The notes: a model not told the origin generated them from the letters alone. A DNA stretch of 64,000 bases from Paraburkholderia graminis C4D1M (GCF_000172415.1 NZ_ABLD01000004.1:434001-498000), one strand, 5' to 3'. Numbered from the stretch's first letter, positions 33,458 through 43,006 are shown. Made by a program: numbers and translations.

Positions 33458-35625
33458 ACTTCGATCTTCGTCCTCTGAATAACGTCGAGAAATCCTCGAA
33501 TCCTGACTTTTCCTGGCAGGCGACCAACAACGACCCGCAGTTCCAACTCGTGGGTTGGGAGGCGTTGTCGCAACGGGCCGCGCGCATTTCATTCGAACTG
33601 AAGACGAACGCCACGGCGGCCTCGCCCTGCATGCTGTATCTCGATGCGGGCTCGGGCATGTCCGAACATACCGCGATAGGTCTGCACGTCGACGCAAACG
33701 GCAAGGTCCAGCAGGACGTCGCGTTTCCGAAGCTGGCCGGTCCGATCCGCTTCGATCCGATCGCGCTGCCGGCGCTCTTTTCGGTGACGGGCCTGAGCAT
33801 CACCGTGCTCGATGAAACCGAATGTTCGGGCGAACTGCTCGCCCGCGCGCGCCGCATGGCGGCATGGCGCGGCGGACCGTTGCCGGCCACTGCGCCAATC
33901 GTCGGCGAGTCGTATCCGGAATGGCTCGACGCCAACGAACCGCCGAAGTCCATTTACCCGCAACTGCGCGAACGTTCGAAAACGTTTGCCTTGCAGCCGA
34001 AGGTCAGCATCGTGATGCCGACCTATAACACGCCGGAAAAGTGGCTGCGCAAGGCGCTCGATTCGGTGGTCGACCAGGTGTATGAGAACTGGGAAATCTG
34101 CATCGCCGACGACTGCTCGACGAAGCCCGAAGTCAGGATGGTGCTGGACAGCTATGTCGCAAAGTACCCGGGCCAGGTGAAGGTCGCGTACCGCACGACG
34201 AACGGCCACATCAGCGCATCGAGCAACACGGCGCTCGAGCTCGCGACGGGCGAATTCGTCGGCTTGCTCGACCACGACGACGAACTGCATCCGCTCGCGC
34301 TCTATTGCGTGATCGAGAAGCTGAACGAACATCCGGACGCGGCGCTCATCTATAGCGACGAAGACAAGATCTCGGAAGAAGGCGAGCGCTCGGACCCGTA
34401 CTTCAAGTGCGACTTCAACTACGATCTGTTCCTGAGCCAGAACATGATCTCGCACTTCGGCGTGTATAAGACGTCGGTGCTGCGCGACATCGGCGGCTTC
34501 CGCACCGGCCTCGAAGGCTCGCAGGATTACGACCTCGCATTGCGCGTGATCGATCGCGTCGGACACGACGTGGTGTATCACGTTCCGCGCGCGCTCTATC
34601 ACTGGCGCATCATTCCCGAGAGCACCGCGAGCGGCCATGAAGCGAAGCCGTACGCACATATCGCGGCGATGCGCGCGATCGACGACCACCTGAAGCGCAA
34701 CAACATCGCCGCGCACACCATTCATGCGCCCGGCACGCACGCGTTCAACAAGGTGGTGTACGAACTGCCGGAGGTGCTGCCTTCCGTCGAAATCATCATT
34801 CCGACGCGCGATTCTGCGGAACTCGTCGAGCAATGCGTCGAATCGGTGCGGCAGAAATCGACCTACTCGAATTACCGCATCACGATCATCGACAACGGCT
34901 CGGTCAAGCCCGAAACGCACGACCTGTTCGCACGCCTGCAAGCCGACGAGCGTATCAAGGTGATCCGCGACGACTCGCCGTTCAACTACTCGGCGATCAA
35001 TAACCGCGTCGCGCTGGCGAGCACGGCGGACTTCGTCTGTCTGATGAACAACGACATCGAAGTCATCAACGCGGACTGGCTCGAGGAAATGGTGTCGGTC
35101 GCGATTCAGAAGAACGTCGGCGCGGTCGGCGCCAAGCTGCTTTATCCCGACGACACCATCCAGCATGGCGGCGTCGTGCTCGGCGTGGGCGGCATCGCGA
35201 GTCACGCGCACAAGCACTTCCCGAACACGATGGCCGGCTACTTCGCACGCGCGCGCCTGCGCAATGCGATGAGCGCGGTCACCGCCGCGTGCCTGCTGAT
35301 CCGTCAGTCGATCTACAAGGAAGTCGGCGGCCTGGACGAAGAACTGCACGTCGCGTACAACGACATCGACTTTTGCCTGCGCGTGCGCAAAGCCGGCTAT
35401 CGCAACGTGTGGACGCCGTACGCGGAGCTCTATCACCACGAGTCGGCCACGCGCGGCGCGGAAGACACGCCGGAAAAAATCAGCCGCTTCAACAAGGAAT
35501 CGGAACTGGTGCGGCAACGCTGGCACGATCTGCTGATGAACGACCCGTACTATTCGCCGAACCTGACGCTGACGGCCGACGACTTCTCGTTCGCCTGGCC
35601 TTCGAGGATTGCAGACCTTGTCTAA
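33454..35625 (+). CDS. bifunctional GT2-family glycosyltransferase (two GT-A domains)
   Basis: 723 aa. The N-terminal ~180 residues form a beta-rich domain without a clear family; the first GT2 domain starts near residue 183 (VSIVMPTYNTPEKWLRKALD, with LDHDDELHP and YSDEDK), and the second near residue 445 (VEIIIPTRDSAELVEQCVES, with MNNDIEVI). This layout matches large rhamnan/O-antigen transferases that add two residues alternately. Start chosen at 33454 from the ATGA overlap with the upstream stop. Rhamnose is a plausible donor because rml genes are in the same locus, but that is inference. Confidence 0.9.
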   Translation: MNFDLRPLNNVEKSSNPDFSWQATNNDPQFQLVGWEALSQRAARISFELKTNATAASPCMLYLDAGSGMSEHTAIGLHVDANGKVQQDVAFPKLAGPIRFDPIALPALFSVTGLSITVLDETECSGELLARARRMAAWRGGPLPATAPIVGESYPEWLDANEPPKSIYPQLRERSKTFALQPKVSIVMPTYNTPEKWLRKALDSVVDQVYENWEICIADDCSTKPEVRMVLDSYVAKYPGQVKVAYRTTNGHISASSNTALELATGEFVGLLDHDDELHPLALYCVIEKLNEHPDAALIYSDEDKISEEGERSDPYFKCDFNYDLFLSQNMISHFGVYKTSVLRDIGGFRTGLEGSQDYDLALRVIDRVGHDVVYHVPRALYHWRIIPESTASGHEAKPYAHIAAMRAIDDHLKRNNIAAHTIHAPGTHAFNKVVYELPEVLPSVEIIIPTRDSAELVEQCVESVRQKSTYSNYRITIIDNGSVKPETHDLFARLQADERIKVIRDDSPFNYSAINNRVALASTADFVCLMNNDIEVINADWLEEMVSVAIQKNVGAVGAKLLYPDDTIQHGGVVLGVGGIASHAHKHFPNTMAGYFARARLRNAMSAVTAACLLIRQSIYKEVGGLDEELHVAYNDIDFCLRVRKAGYRNVWTPYAELYHHESATRGAEDTPEKISRFNKESELVRQRWHDLLMNDPYYSPNLTLTADDFSFAWPSRIADLV

Positions 35626-38413
35626 TCTGGGAACGAAGAACAAAACCGCCTGGCTGGCCGAGTATCGTCATCCGTCGCCAGGCGAGCTGTTTTGCCTGCC
35701 GAGCGCGATTTACTTCCTGATGAAGTTCCGCGCCGATCTCGCGCGCTTTAACTCAAAGTCGCTGAACGACCGCATCGCGCTGTATTTCTGGTGGGAAATG
35801 ACGGCGCGCGAGACGTACCCCGACTTCGACTGGGTGCTGCGTCGCGAGGACGTCGACTATCTGCGTCAGCTCGACAACGAAACGCTGATCGCGCGGCATC
35901 CCGAGGCCGTGAGTTATTGGCTCGGTTCCACCGCGCCCAGCGTGCTCGACACTAAGCATTTGCCCGAGACGCTGCTCGAACCGCAGACCGTACTCGAGGA
36001 AGCCGGACTGCAACTGCCCCGCCTGATCACGATGATCGTCGCAAGTCGCGGCGATCTTTCGCAGGCGTTCGATCTCGGCACCTTGAGCGGCTTTCTGAAC
36101 TGCCTGAACTGGTGGGAAGCTCACGGCCAGGACGCCTGTCCGCGCGTGACGTGGCGAGCGCCAGCTGCGTGGCCGAAGCTCACCGAGCCGATGCGCGATA
36201 CCCAGGGCCGCGCGCTGCCCTTCCCGCGCTTTCTCGCGCTGATCGCAGCGGAGCGGCCCGATCTGAAGAGCGCGTTCGACCTCACGACGTTTATCGGTCA
36301 ACTGGCTTGCCTGAGCTGGTGGGAAGAGCATGGGCATCGCGAATATGCGCGCATCAAGTGGTCGCCGGCGCCGATCGGCGGCGCGATGCTCGAACCCGTG
36401 GAACCGGTCAGCGACGACGGCCTGCATGTGCCGCGGTTCATCTCGCTCATCATCGATGAACGCCCCGATCTGCAAAGCTCGTTCAATCTGCGCAGCTTCA
36501 CCGGCCGGCTGAGTTGTCTGTCGTGGTGGCTCGAGCACGGGCAGCTTCAATATCGCGCGATCAAGTGGGTGCCGCCTACCGCTCCGCGAACGCTCACCGA
36601 GATGGAAGAGTCCGAAGATCCGCACGGCTTGCCGTTGCCGCTCTTTTTGCGGCTCATTCTCGATGAGCGGCCGGACCTCCTGGCAGTGTGTCCGTTGGAC
36701 ACTTTTATCGGCCGTCTGAAGGCACGTTCGTGGTGGCTCGAACACGGACAATTCGAGTATCGGGCGATTCGCTGGGTCGCGCCGCCCGTGCCCGCCGACC
36801 TGTTCGCGATGCAAGCCGGCGAACGTTGCGCGCTGCCGCTCTTGCCGCGATTCCTGAATCTCATCTGGAAAGACCGCGCGGATCTGCACGCCGCGTTCAA
36901 TCTCGACAACTTCGGCGCGCGAGTGAGCTACGAGTCGTGGTGGGACGAGCATGGCCAAGACGAATATCCGGCGATCAAATGGTCGGCGGCCGGTCTCGCC
37001 GTCGCGCTCGCTCGCATGGACGACGAAGAGGAACCGGGCACCTCGCAACTGCCGCGCTTTCTCGAACTGATCGCCAGCGAACGCCCCGATCTGCAAGCTT
37101 CATTCGATGTCGCGACCGAAGCCGGCCGCGCTCAGCTTGTAGAGTGGTGGAACAGCTTCGGCGGCCGCGAGTATCCGTTGCTGGACTGTCTGAAGGTGCA
37201 CTGGGCGCAAGGCAACGCTGCGCGCGATGCACCGGAGCCGCCGCGCTATCACGCCCGTGTCGAAGGCGTCTGCGAGTTTGGCGTGAACGTGATCGGCTTT
37301 CCGCAAGGCGTGCTCGGTCTCGGCGAAGACGCACGCATGGCCGTGCGCGTATTCCAGATCAACGCCACGCCGGTCGCGCTCGTCAATGCGCCGATGTCCG
37401 GCCCGGCGAAGCTCGATCATTCAGTGGATCATCTGCTGAGCGACGAGCTGAAGTACGGCATCAGCCTCATTTGCCTGCCTGCGCCGGAAATGGTGCGTCT
37501 CGCGCTCGAAGGCGGCCGCAAGCTGATCGAAGCGCCCACGCACAAGATCGGCGCGTGGCCGTGGGAATTGCCTCACTGGCCGAGCGCGTTCGGCAAGGTG
37601 CATCAGATGGTCGATGAAATCTGGGCGCAGAGCCGCTTCGTGCAAAGCGTATATAGCCGGCTCGGCGACACGCCGGTGTATCACATGCCGATGGCCGTCG
37701 AAGTCCCCGCGCCCGTCGATGCGCGCCGCGAGCGCTTCGGCCTGCCGTCGAACGAATTCCTGTTCTATCTGATGTTCGACGGCAATTCGTGGCTCAGCCG
37801 CAAGAATCCGCTCGCGGGCGTGCAGGCGTTTCGCCAGGCGTTCGGTAACGGCTCGTCAGGCGTCGGGCTCGTCATCAAGGCGATGAACGTGCGCGACGAC
37901 GATCCGGTGTGGCGCGCCGTGCGCGATCTGACGGCCGGCGACAGCCGGATTCACATCGTGTCGGAACGCCTGAGCCGCCAAGATTCGATCGACTTCATGG
38001 CATGCTGCGACGCCTATATTTCGCTGCATCGTAGCGAAGGCTTCGGCCGCGTGATCGCGGAGGCAATGGCGCTCGGCCAGCCGGTCGTCGCCACCAACTT
38101 CTCGGGCAACGTCGACTTCTGCGAGCCGGATACGGCATTTTTGGTCGACGGCGAACTGGTGCCGCTGCGGCCAGGCGACTATCTGTTCTCCGAAGGCCAG
38201 TACTGGTGCGATCCGGATGTGTCGATCGCCGCCGAGCAGCTCAAGCGCATGATCGAAGACGTCGCGTTGCGCGAGCGCATTGCGCGAGCCGGCAAGGCGC
38301 GCATCGAGCGGGACTACTCGGTTGAAGCGGTCGCACGTGCTTACGCGCGGCGTATCGCGGATATCGCGGATATTGCGGATATTGCGGATATCGCGGGAGC
38401 GCGGAGCGAATGA
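35618..38413 (+). CDS. GT4 glycosyltransferase with seven N-terminal Trp-Trp repeats
   Basis: About 931 aa. Residues 27-524 carry seven copies of a ~46-residue motif, LPRFL.LI..ERPDL..F.L.T..GRL...WW.EHGQ.EY..IKW, starting near residues 27, 133, 200, 271, 340, 409 and 478; the last six are spaced 67-71 residues apart. Residues ~540-905 are a GT-B domain of the GT4 type (GVNVIGFPQGVLGLGEDAR; HRSEGFGRVIAEAMALGQPV). The C-terminus is a (IAD)n tail. Start: TTG at 35618 with GAGGA nine bases upstream; an earlier in-frame TTG at 35609 is possible. It overlaps the previous gene by 8 bases. I do not recognise the repeat family. Confidence 0.88.
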   Translation: MSNLGTKNKTAWLAEYRHPSPGELFCLPSAIYFLMKFRADLARFNSKSLNDRIALYFWWEMTARETYPDFDWVLRREDVDYLRQLDNETLIARHPEAVSYWLGSTAPSVLDTKHLPETLLEPQTVLEEAGLQLPRLITMIVASRGDLSQAFDLGTLSGFLNCLNWWEAHGQDACPRVTWRAPAAWPKLTEPMRDTQGRALPFPRFLALIAAERPDLKSAFDLTTFIGQLACLSWWEEHGHREYARIKWSPAPIGGAMLEPVEPVSDDGLHVPRFISLIIDERPDLQSSFNLRSFTGRLSCLSWWLEHGQLQYRAIKWVPPTAPRTLTEMEESEDPHGLPLPLFLRLILDERPDLLAVCPLDTFIGRLKARSWWLEHGQFEYRAIRWVAPPVPADLFAMQAGERCALPLLPRFLNLIWKDRADLHAAFNLDNFGARVSYESWWDEHGQDEYPAIKWSAAGLAVALARMDDEEEPGTSQLPRFLELIASERPDLQASFDVATEAGRAQLVEWWNSFGGREYPLLDCLKVHWAQGNAARDAPEPPRYHARVEGVCEFGVNVIGFPQGVLGLGEDARMAVRVFQINATPVALVNAPMSGPAKLDHSVDHLLSDELKYGISLICLPAPEMVRLALEGGRKLIEAPTHKIGAWPWELPHWPSAFGKVHQMVDEIWAQSRFVQSVYSRLGDTPVYHMPMAVEVPAPVDARRERFGLPSNEFLFYLMFDGNSWLSRKNPLAGVQAFRQAFGNGSSGVGLVIKAMNVRDDDPVWRAVRDLTAGDSRIHIVSERLSRQDSIDFMACCDAYISLHRSEGFGRVIAEAMALGQPVVATNFSGNVDFCEPDTAFLVDGELVPLRPGDYLFSEGQYWCDPDVSIAAEQLKRMIEDVALRERIARAGKARIERDYSVEAVARAYARRIADIADIADIADIAGARSE
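35696..37189 (+). repeat. seven-copy coding repeat, ~69-residue period
   Basis: The DNA copies have diverged but protein signatures are retained: a hydrophobic LPxFL..I, R(P/A)DL, then WW(E/D/L/N)xxG and a terminal Y..(I/L)(K/R/D)W. The first copy (from 35696) is the most divergent and is separated from the rest by about 60 residues. Confidence 0.8.
38354..38397 (+). repeat. 9-bp tandem repeat encoding Ile-Ala-Asp
   Basis: Five tandem units of AT(C/T)GCGGAT (the last partial) at the 3' end of the repeat-glycosyltransferase gene, giving IAD x4. Unit number changes would keep frame and only change tail length. Confidence 0.8.
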
Positions 38414-39489
38414 AACTGCATGTGTGCGCCCCTGACATTTTTGCCGGCGATGCCGTCGGCAATCATTGTCTTGGGCTTGCTCGCGCGGCGCGGCGTCTCG
38501 GCCTTGACGCGCAGTTGTACGCGCAGCGCTACGACGTCGGCACGATGGAAGTGCGTCCGTTCGACGAACTGTTCGCGAGCGTCGCGTCCGACGACGTCGT
38601 GCTGCTCAGCTATTCGATCTTCGATCCGTATTTGGAGCAACTGCTCGCATTGCCGTGCCGCAAGCTGTGCTATTTCCACGGCGTGACCGATCCGCAACTG
38701 CTGCGCCAACTCGAACCACGCACCGCGCAACTGTGCGAGAAGGCGCTCGCGCAACTGCCGTTGCTGCGAGGCTTCGACGTTGTGATCGCGAACTCGCTGA
38801 ATACGGCCGAAAGCCTCGCCGGCGTGGTGCAAGCGGCGGCGGTGAAAGTGATACCGCCCGTGTTCGCCGATATGCCCGCGTTCCTGCGCAAGCCGGCTTC
38901 GGCCACGCGCAGGTTGCGTGAACCGAATTTGCTGATGGTGGGCCGCGTGGTGCCGCATAAGCGCGTGGAAGATGCGATCGACATTCTCGCGCTGCTGCAA
39001 CAGCGGGAGTTCGCGGCGAGTTTGACGATCGTCGGCAATGCGCCGAATTACGATTATCTGAAGCTGCTCATCAATCGTGCGCGCAAGCTCGGTGTGCTCG
39101 AGCGCGTCGATTTCAAAGGCATGCTCGACGACGCCGACCTCTTCGAGTGTTACGACACGACAAGCGCGCTGCTCGCGATGAGCCGGCACGAAGGCTTCTG
39201 CGTTCCGGTGCTCGAGGCGATGCACTTCGGCAAGCCGGTTTTCGTCCGCGGCGGCACGGCGGCGCAGGAGATCTGCCCGGCGGATTGCGTGCTCGATGCC
39301 AGTGCAGAACTGTCAGCGTGGGCTGCCGCGATTACGGAGCGCCTGGGCGCATCTGCTGGCGCGAACGCCGCTGCAAAGCCGATTGACGCCGCGTATGTGG
39401 CGCATGCGAACAGCGTGCTTCAGCGTGCGAGCGATGTTGTGTGGCGCGATGTATTGATTCGAGCAGGCGCTCAGAGGAACAACGTATGA
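38410..39489 (+). CDS. GT4-family glycosyltransferase
   Basis: 359-aa GT-B enzyme. MKLHVCAPDIFAGDAVGNHC start; donor domain from LLMVGRVVPHKRVEDAIDIL, with MSRHEGFCVPVLEAMHFGKPV. The ATG overlaps the previous stop (ATGA) and its own stop overlaps the next start (ATGA), so it lies inside a translationally coupled chain. Specificity unknown. Confidence 0.88.
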   Translation: MKLHVCAPDIFAGDAVGNHCLGLARAARRLGLDAQLYAQRYDVGTMEVRPFDELFASVASDDVVLLSYSIFDPYLEQLLALPCRKLCYFHGVTDPQLLRQLEPRTAQLCEKALAQLPLLRGFDVVIANSLNTAESLAGVVQAAAVKVIPPVFADMPAFLRKPASATRRLREPNLLMVGRVVPHKRVEDAIDILALLQQREFAASLTIVGNAPNYDYLKLLINRARKLGVLERVDFKGMLDDADLFECYDTTSALLAMSRHEGFCVPVLEAMHFGKPVFVRGGTAAQEICPADCVLDASAELSAWAAAITERLGASAGANAAAKPIDAAYVAHANSVLQRASDVVWRDVLIRAGAQRNNV

Positions 39490-40469
39490 CCGGGCTTAAA
39501 TTCATTCTCACCACGTACAGCACCGCGTTCACCGTCAGCGGCGGTGGCGAATCGGAGCTCGTGCAGGTCGCCGAAATCCTGAAGGGTTCCGGCGTGCATA
39601 CGGACATCTACGGAATCGGCAGCCGCCCCCTCAGTTTCTACGACGGCGTGATCCACTTCTCCGTGCATGCGGACGGCCACGCCATCCTGCGCGAGGCCGC
39701 GAGCCGCAACAAGCGCATTTTTCTGTGGCCGAATGTGTGGTGGCTCGACCCCGTTCCGGCGAGCGAAGTGCAGCGTATCGAGCAGATCATCGGTCTTGCG
39801 CATAAGCTGCTGTTCAAGTCGCAAGCGGAACTCGACAATTTCACGCAGTACATTCAGGTGCCTGCGGACAAGATCGAAGTGCTGCCGACCTGCGTGTCGA
39901 ACCGCTTTCTCGCGCCGCCCGACAAGGACCTGATGTCGACGGTGTCGAACAGCACGGATTTCGCACTGTGCCTCGGACTCATCGAGCCGATCAAGAACCA
40001 GTTGCAGACCATCCGCGCGCTCAACGAACTGAAGCTCGACGGTCTGTTCGTCGGCGGTGCGCGCGACGACGCATACTACCGGCAATGCGTCACCGAGGCA
40101 CATCCGGGTATCACATTCCTGCCGTTCATCCAGCCTTGCAGCGCGATGCTTCGCTCGATCATCGCGAATTGCAGCGTGATGGTGGAACCGAGCATCGATC
40201 CGCCCGGCCGCTCGAGTCTCGAAGGCGCGATCATGCAGAAGCCGCTCGTCATGTCCGACGGACCCTGGCAGCGCGAGCATTTCGAAGACGGCGTCTGGTA
40301 CACGCCCACCGATTCGGTGAGCGCGATTGCTTCGGCGATCGCGGGCGCGCTCAACGACGCTGACCGCGAAGCCCGCATCTCGGCCACCTACGAGCGCGTC
40401 ATGGCGCGTCATTCGGCGTCGACCATCGGAGCGCAAATCGCGGCGCTGCTTGCACGGGAAAGTGTCTGA
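39486..40469 (+). CDS. GT4-like glycosyltransferase
   Basis: 327 aa. The N-terminus (LKFILTTYSTAFTVSGGGESELVQ) parallels the first gene of the operon, suggesting an old duplication. The donor domain has LCLGLIEPIKNQLQTIRALN and EPSIDPPGRSSLEGAIMQKPLV. ATG at 39486 chosen from the ATGA overlap. It lacks the usual HEGFG motif; the equivalent reads DPPGRSS. Cytoplasmic; donor unknown. Confidence 0.82.
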   Translation: MTGLKFILTTYSTAFTVSGGGESELVQVAEILKGSGVHTDIYGIGSRPLSFYDGVIHFSVHADGHAILREAASRNKRIFLWPNVWWLDPVPASEVQRIEQIIGLAHKLLFKSQAELDNFTQYIQVPADKIEVLPTCVSNRFLAPPDKDLMSTVSNSTDFALCLGLIEPIKNQLQTIRALNELKLDGLFVGGARDDAYYRQCVTEAHPGITFLPFIQPCSAMLRSIIANCSVMVEPSIDPPGRSSLEGAIMQKPLVMSDGPWQREHFEDGVWYTPTDSVSAIASAIAGALNDADREARISATYERVMARHSASTIGAQIAALLARESV

Positions 40470-40470
40470 C

Positions 40471-41526
40471 ATGCCGAAAATTCCTCGCCTACTGGTTGTT
40501 CAGCGAATCTCGCTGTCGCACGACAGGCTGATGTCCCGCTCCATTGCTGCCCGCTTCGGTCCCTTGCTCGGCTACATGGCGAACAACCGGATGCTCGAAT
40601 GGGAAGAGATTGTTGAAAGCGACGTGACCGTCGGGCAATTGCGGCGTTTCGATGCGGTGCTGTTCAACAAGCACACGTCGAACCGTGCGACCGACGTGAT
40701 GCGCATGGCCAACGACCTCGGCCTGCGCACCATCTACGATATGGACGACTGGATCATCGACTTGCCGATGTACAGCGTGACCGATCTGAACGACGACCTG
40801 CTCGCGAATATCACGTGGCTGATCCGCCAGGCGTCGATTGCGACCGTGTCGAACGACACGCTGCGCAACAAGCTGAGACGCCTGCGGCCTTCGGTCGTGG
40901 TGATTCCGAATGGTTTCGATCACGACGCGCTGCCTTCCGGTCCGTCGAACTGGCATGAAGCCACGCCGCCCAAAATCCTGTTCTCGAATACGGACGGCAT
41001 CAAGCTCGTTCAGTTCAGAAAGGAGTTCTTCAAAGTCGTGGTCGACTTTCTGGAGCGGCATCCGGAAGTCGTGCTGGAATTCTGGGGCGACGGCTTCCCG
41101 GAAATGTCCCGCATTCCGCGGCTTGTTTCCAAGGGCTTTCTCGAGAACCACGCCTATAAAGCGGCGATTCGCGATGCGGGCTATATGTTTTCGATCGTGC
41201 CGCTCGGCGGCCGCGAAGACCCGGACGCGCTGTTCTTCAATAGCTGCAAGTCGTGCATCAAGTACATCGACTACGGCAGCCTCGGCATTCCCGGCATCTA
41301 CTCGCGCTCGCCGGTTTACGAGGAAGCGGTATCGAATGAAGAAACCGGATTGCTCGTGAACAACACGCCTGAAGAGTGGGCCGCCGGGATGGAGAAAGTG
41401 TACCAGGACAAGCGGTTGCGCGACTCGTTGCGCATTAACGCGCACGCCGACACGCATGAGCGATTCGGCCTCGCCGGTCCGGCCAGGACGTTCCTTGAAC
41501 TCATCACCGGCGACAATCCGGTCTGA
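40471..41526 (+). CDS. glycosyltransferase (GT-B fold, GT4/GT1-like)
   Basis: 351 aa. MPKIPRLLVVQRISLSHDRL start; IYDMDDWIIDLP and TVSNDTLRNKL match the N-terminal half of O-antigen GT4 proteins that carry the DMDDW motif. The C-terminal half contains VPLGGREDPDALFFNSCKS and YGSLGIPGIYSRSPVYEEAV. ATG 40471 follows the previous stop by one base. Acceptor and donor unknown. Confidence 0.82.
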   Translation: MPKIPRLLVVQRISLSHDRLMSRSIAARFGPLLGYMANNRMLEWEEIVESDVTVGQLRRFDAVLFNKHTSNRATDVMRMANDLGLRTIYDMDDWIIDLPMYSVTDLNDDLLANITWLIRQASIATVSNDTLRNKLRRLRPSVVVIPNGFDHDALPSGPSNWHEATPPKILFSNTDGIKLVQFRKEFFKVVVDFLERHPEVVLEFWGDGFPEMSRIPRLVSKGFLENHAYKAAIRDAGYMFSIVPLGGREDPDALFFNSCKSCIKYIDYGSLGIPGIYSRSPVYEEAVSNEETGLLVNNTPEEWAAGMEKVYQDKRLRDSLRINAHADTHERFGLAGPARTFLELITGDNPV

Positions 41527-41540
41527 ACGGATACGACACT

Positions 41541-42134
41541 ATGGATCTTCTATTGATCAGACACGGCCAATCGGTCGCGAATGAAAAGGGACTGCTGATC
41601 TCAACGGACAAGGACGGACTCACCGAGCTCGGCCGAAAACAGTCGATCAATCTCGCGGCGACGCTCGAGCGTTTCGCCTTCAAACCGTCGCGCTTTTATT
41701 GCAGCCCGTGGGCGCGTGCACGCGAAACCGCCGAGTTGCTGTTCGACGCCGCCACGCCGATTACCTACGATGCGCGGCTCGCGGAAACGCATCCGGGCAA
41801 ATACGCGACGTGGCTGGAGCTCGAGTTCAATCGCGCGTTTCCCGACTTCAACGCCAACATCAGAAACCGCTACGAAGAAGGCGAATCGCATCTCGAGATG
41901 GCGGAGCGCGTGCAAGCGTGGGTCGAGTCGGAAGTGCGCCCGCATGTGAACGAAAGCGGTTTGACCGTGGCGGTCGCGCATGGCGGGCCGATCAGCGTCG
42001 TGTTGCAGCATCTGCTCGGCGTGCCTATCGAAACGCATTACCCAAGCTTCACCGTGCCGAATGCGTCGTTCAGTTATCTGAAATGGCGTTCGGATCTGAA
42101 CCGCTACTGCCTCGAACGCGCAGGCCACGTATGA
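41541..42134 (+). CDS. histidine phosphatase (phosphoglycerate mutase-like)
   Basis: 197 aa. RHG motif at residues 7-9 (LLIRHGQSVANEKG), conserved Arg in SPWARARETAELL, and a second His in VAVAHGGPISVVLQHLL. Enzymes of this superfamily remove phosphate from small molecules or proteins. Its place inside a glycosyltransferase operon suggests action on a sugar phosphate (as for GlmM-like or heptose phosphates in other loci), but the substrate cannot be read from sequence. It begins 14 bases after the previous gene. Confidence 0.88.
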   Translation: MDLLLIRHGQSVANEKGLLISTDKDGLTELGRKQSINLAATLERFAFKPSRFYCSPWARARETAELLFDAATPITYDARLAETHPGKYATWLELEFNRAFPDFNANIRNRYEEGESHLEMAERVQAWVESEVRPHVNESGLTVAVAHGGPISVVLQHLLGVPIETHYPSFTVPNASFSYLKWRSDLNRYCLERAGHV

Positions 42135-43006
42135 GCAAGACCGTTGCGATATTCGAGCCGATCTACTCGCAGGATCAGACGCTGACCTGCGCGGACTTCC
42201 TGCCGCTGGTGCGCGCCGACAATGCGCGTCCCGAGTGGCGCGAGTTCAAGATCCTGACCGACATGTATCGCAACGGCGAGCATCTGCGGCACGACTATAC
42301 GGGCCTCTTTTCGCCGAAGTTCTCGCTCAAGTCGAAGATCGCCGGCAGCGGGTTTCTCGATTTCGTGCAGCGCCACGACGGCGCGGACGTCGCTTTCATC
42401 AATCCGTTTCCGCAACTCGCCTACTGGTCGTTCAATGTGTGGATGCAGGGTGAAGAGGCGCATCCTGGCCTCGCCCGCGCGGCGCAGGCGCTGCTGGATG
42501 CGAGCGGTGTCGACATATCGATTGCGGATACGCCGCGGCATGGACCGGCCACGCTCGCTTACTGCAACTTCTGGGTCGGCTCGCGCCGCTTCTGGAACGA
42601 GTATGTCGGCAACACGCTGTTGCCGATTGCCGATTTTCTCGAAGCAAATCCGTCGCACGAAGCGGCCATCGGCGTGATGACCGATACGATGCACACGGAC
42701 CCGGCGCCGTTTTTGCCGTTCATTGTCGAGCGCCTTTTCAGCACCTATATTTCTTTGCATCCCGAACTGCCACGCGCCGCCTATACGTTCGATGCTAATA
42801 CGGTGCGAGAGTACTGCATCAATGACTTCGAGAAGCTGTTGTTCGACCGCATGCGCGCAAAGATCGACAAAGCCGATGCGTCCGATGTGTTCGAACCGGC
42901 GCTGATCGAACAGATGCAGACGGTCTGCGCGTTGTGGCAAAAACATTTTTTCGATTTCTATGCAACGCGGCCACATCCGCATACGGGGCAGCCGGTGAGG
43001 ATCTAA
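42131..43006 (+). CDS. unrecognised 291-aa protein in the glycosyltransferase operon
   Basis: Starts by ATGA overlap with the phosphatase gene. No signal or membrane helix. The N-terminus (MSKTVAIFEPIYSQDQTLTC) and segments VAFINPFPQLAYWSFNVWM and ATLAYCNFWVGSRRFWNEYV are aromatic-rich, as in carbohydrate-active proteins, and a Rossmann-like beta start is possible. I cannot place it in a family. Coupling to the phosphatase and transferases argues for a role in building or modifying this polysaccharide. Confidence 0.7.
   Translation: MSKTVAIFEPIYSQDQTLTCADFLPLVRADNARPEWREFKILTDMYRNGEHLRHDYTGLFSPKFSLKSKIAGSGFLDFVQRHDGADVAFINPFPQLAYWSFNVWMQGEEAHPGLARAAQALLDASGVDISIADTPRHGPATLAYCNFWVGSRRFWNEYVGNTLLPIADFLEANPSHEAAIGVMTDTMHTDPAPFLPFIVERLFSTYISLHPELPRAAYTFDANTVREYCINDFEKLLFDRMRAKIDKADASDVFEPALIEQMQTVCALWQKHFFDFYATRPHPHTGQPVRI

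Noticed and set aside
33589..35643. 684-codon minus-strand open frame
   Set aside because: Antisense to the double-GT2 gene, no domain; shadow of high third-position GC.
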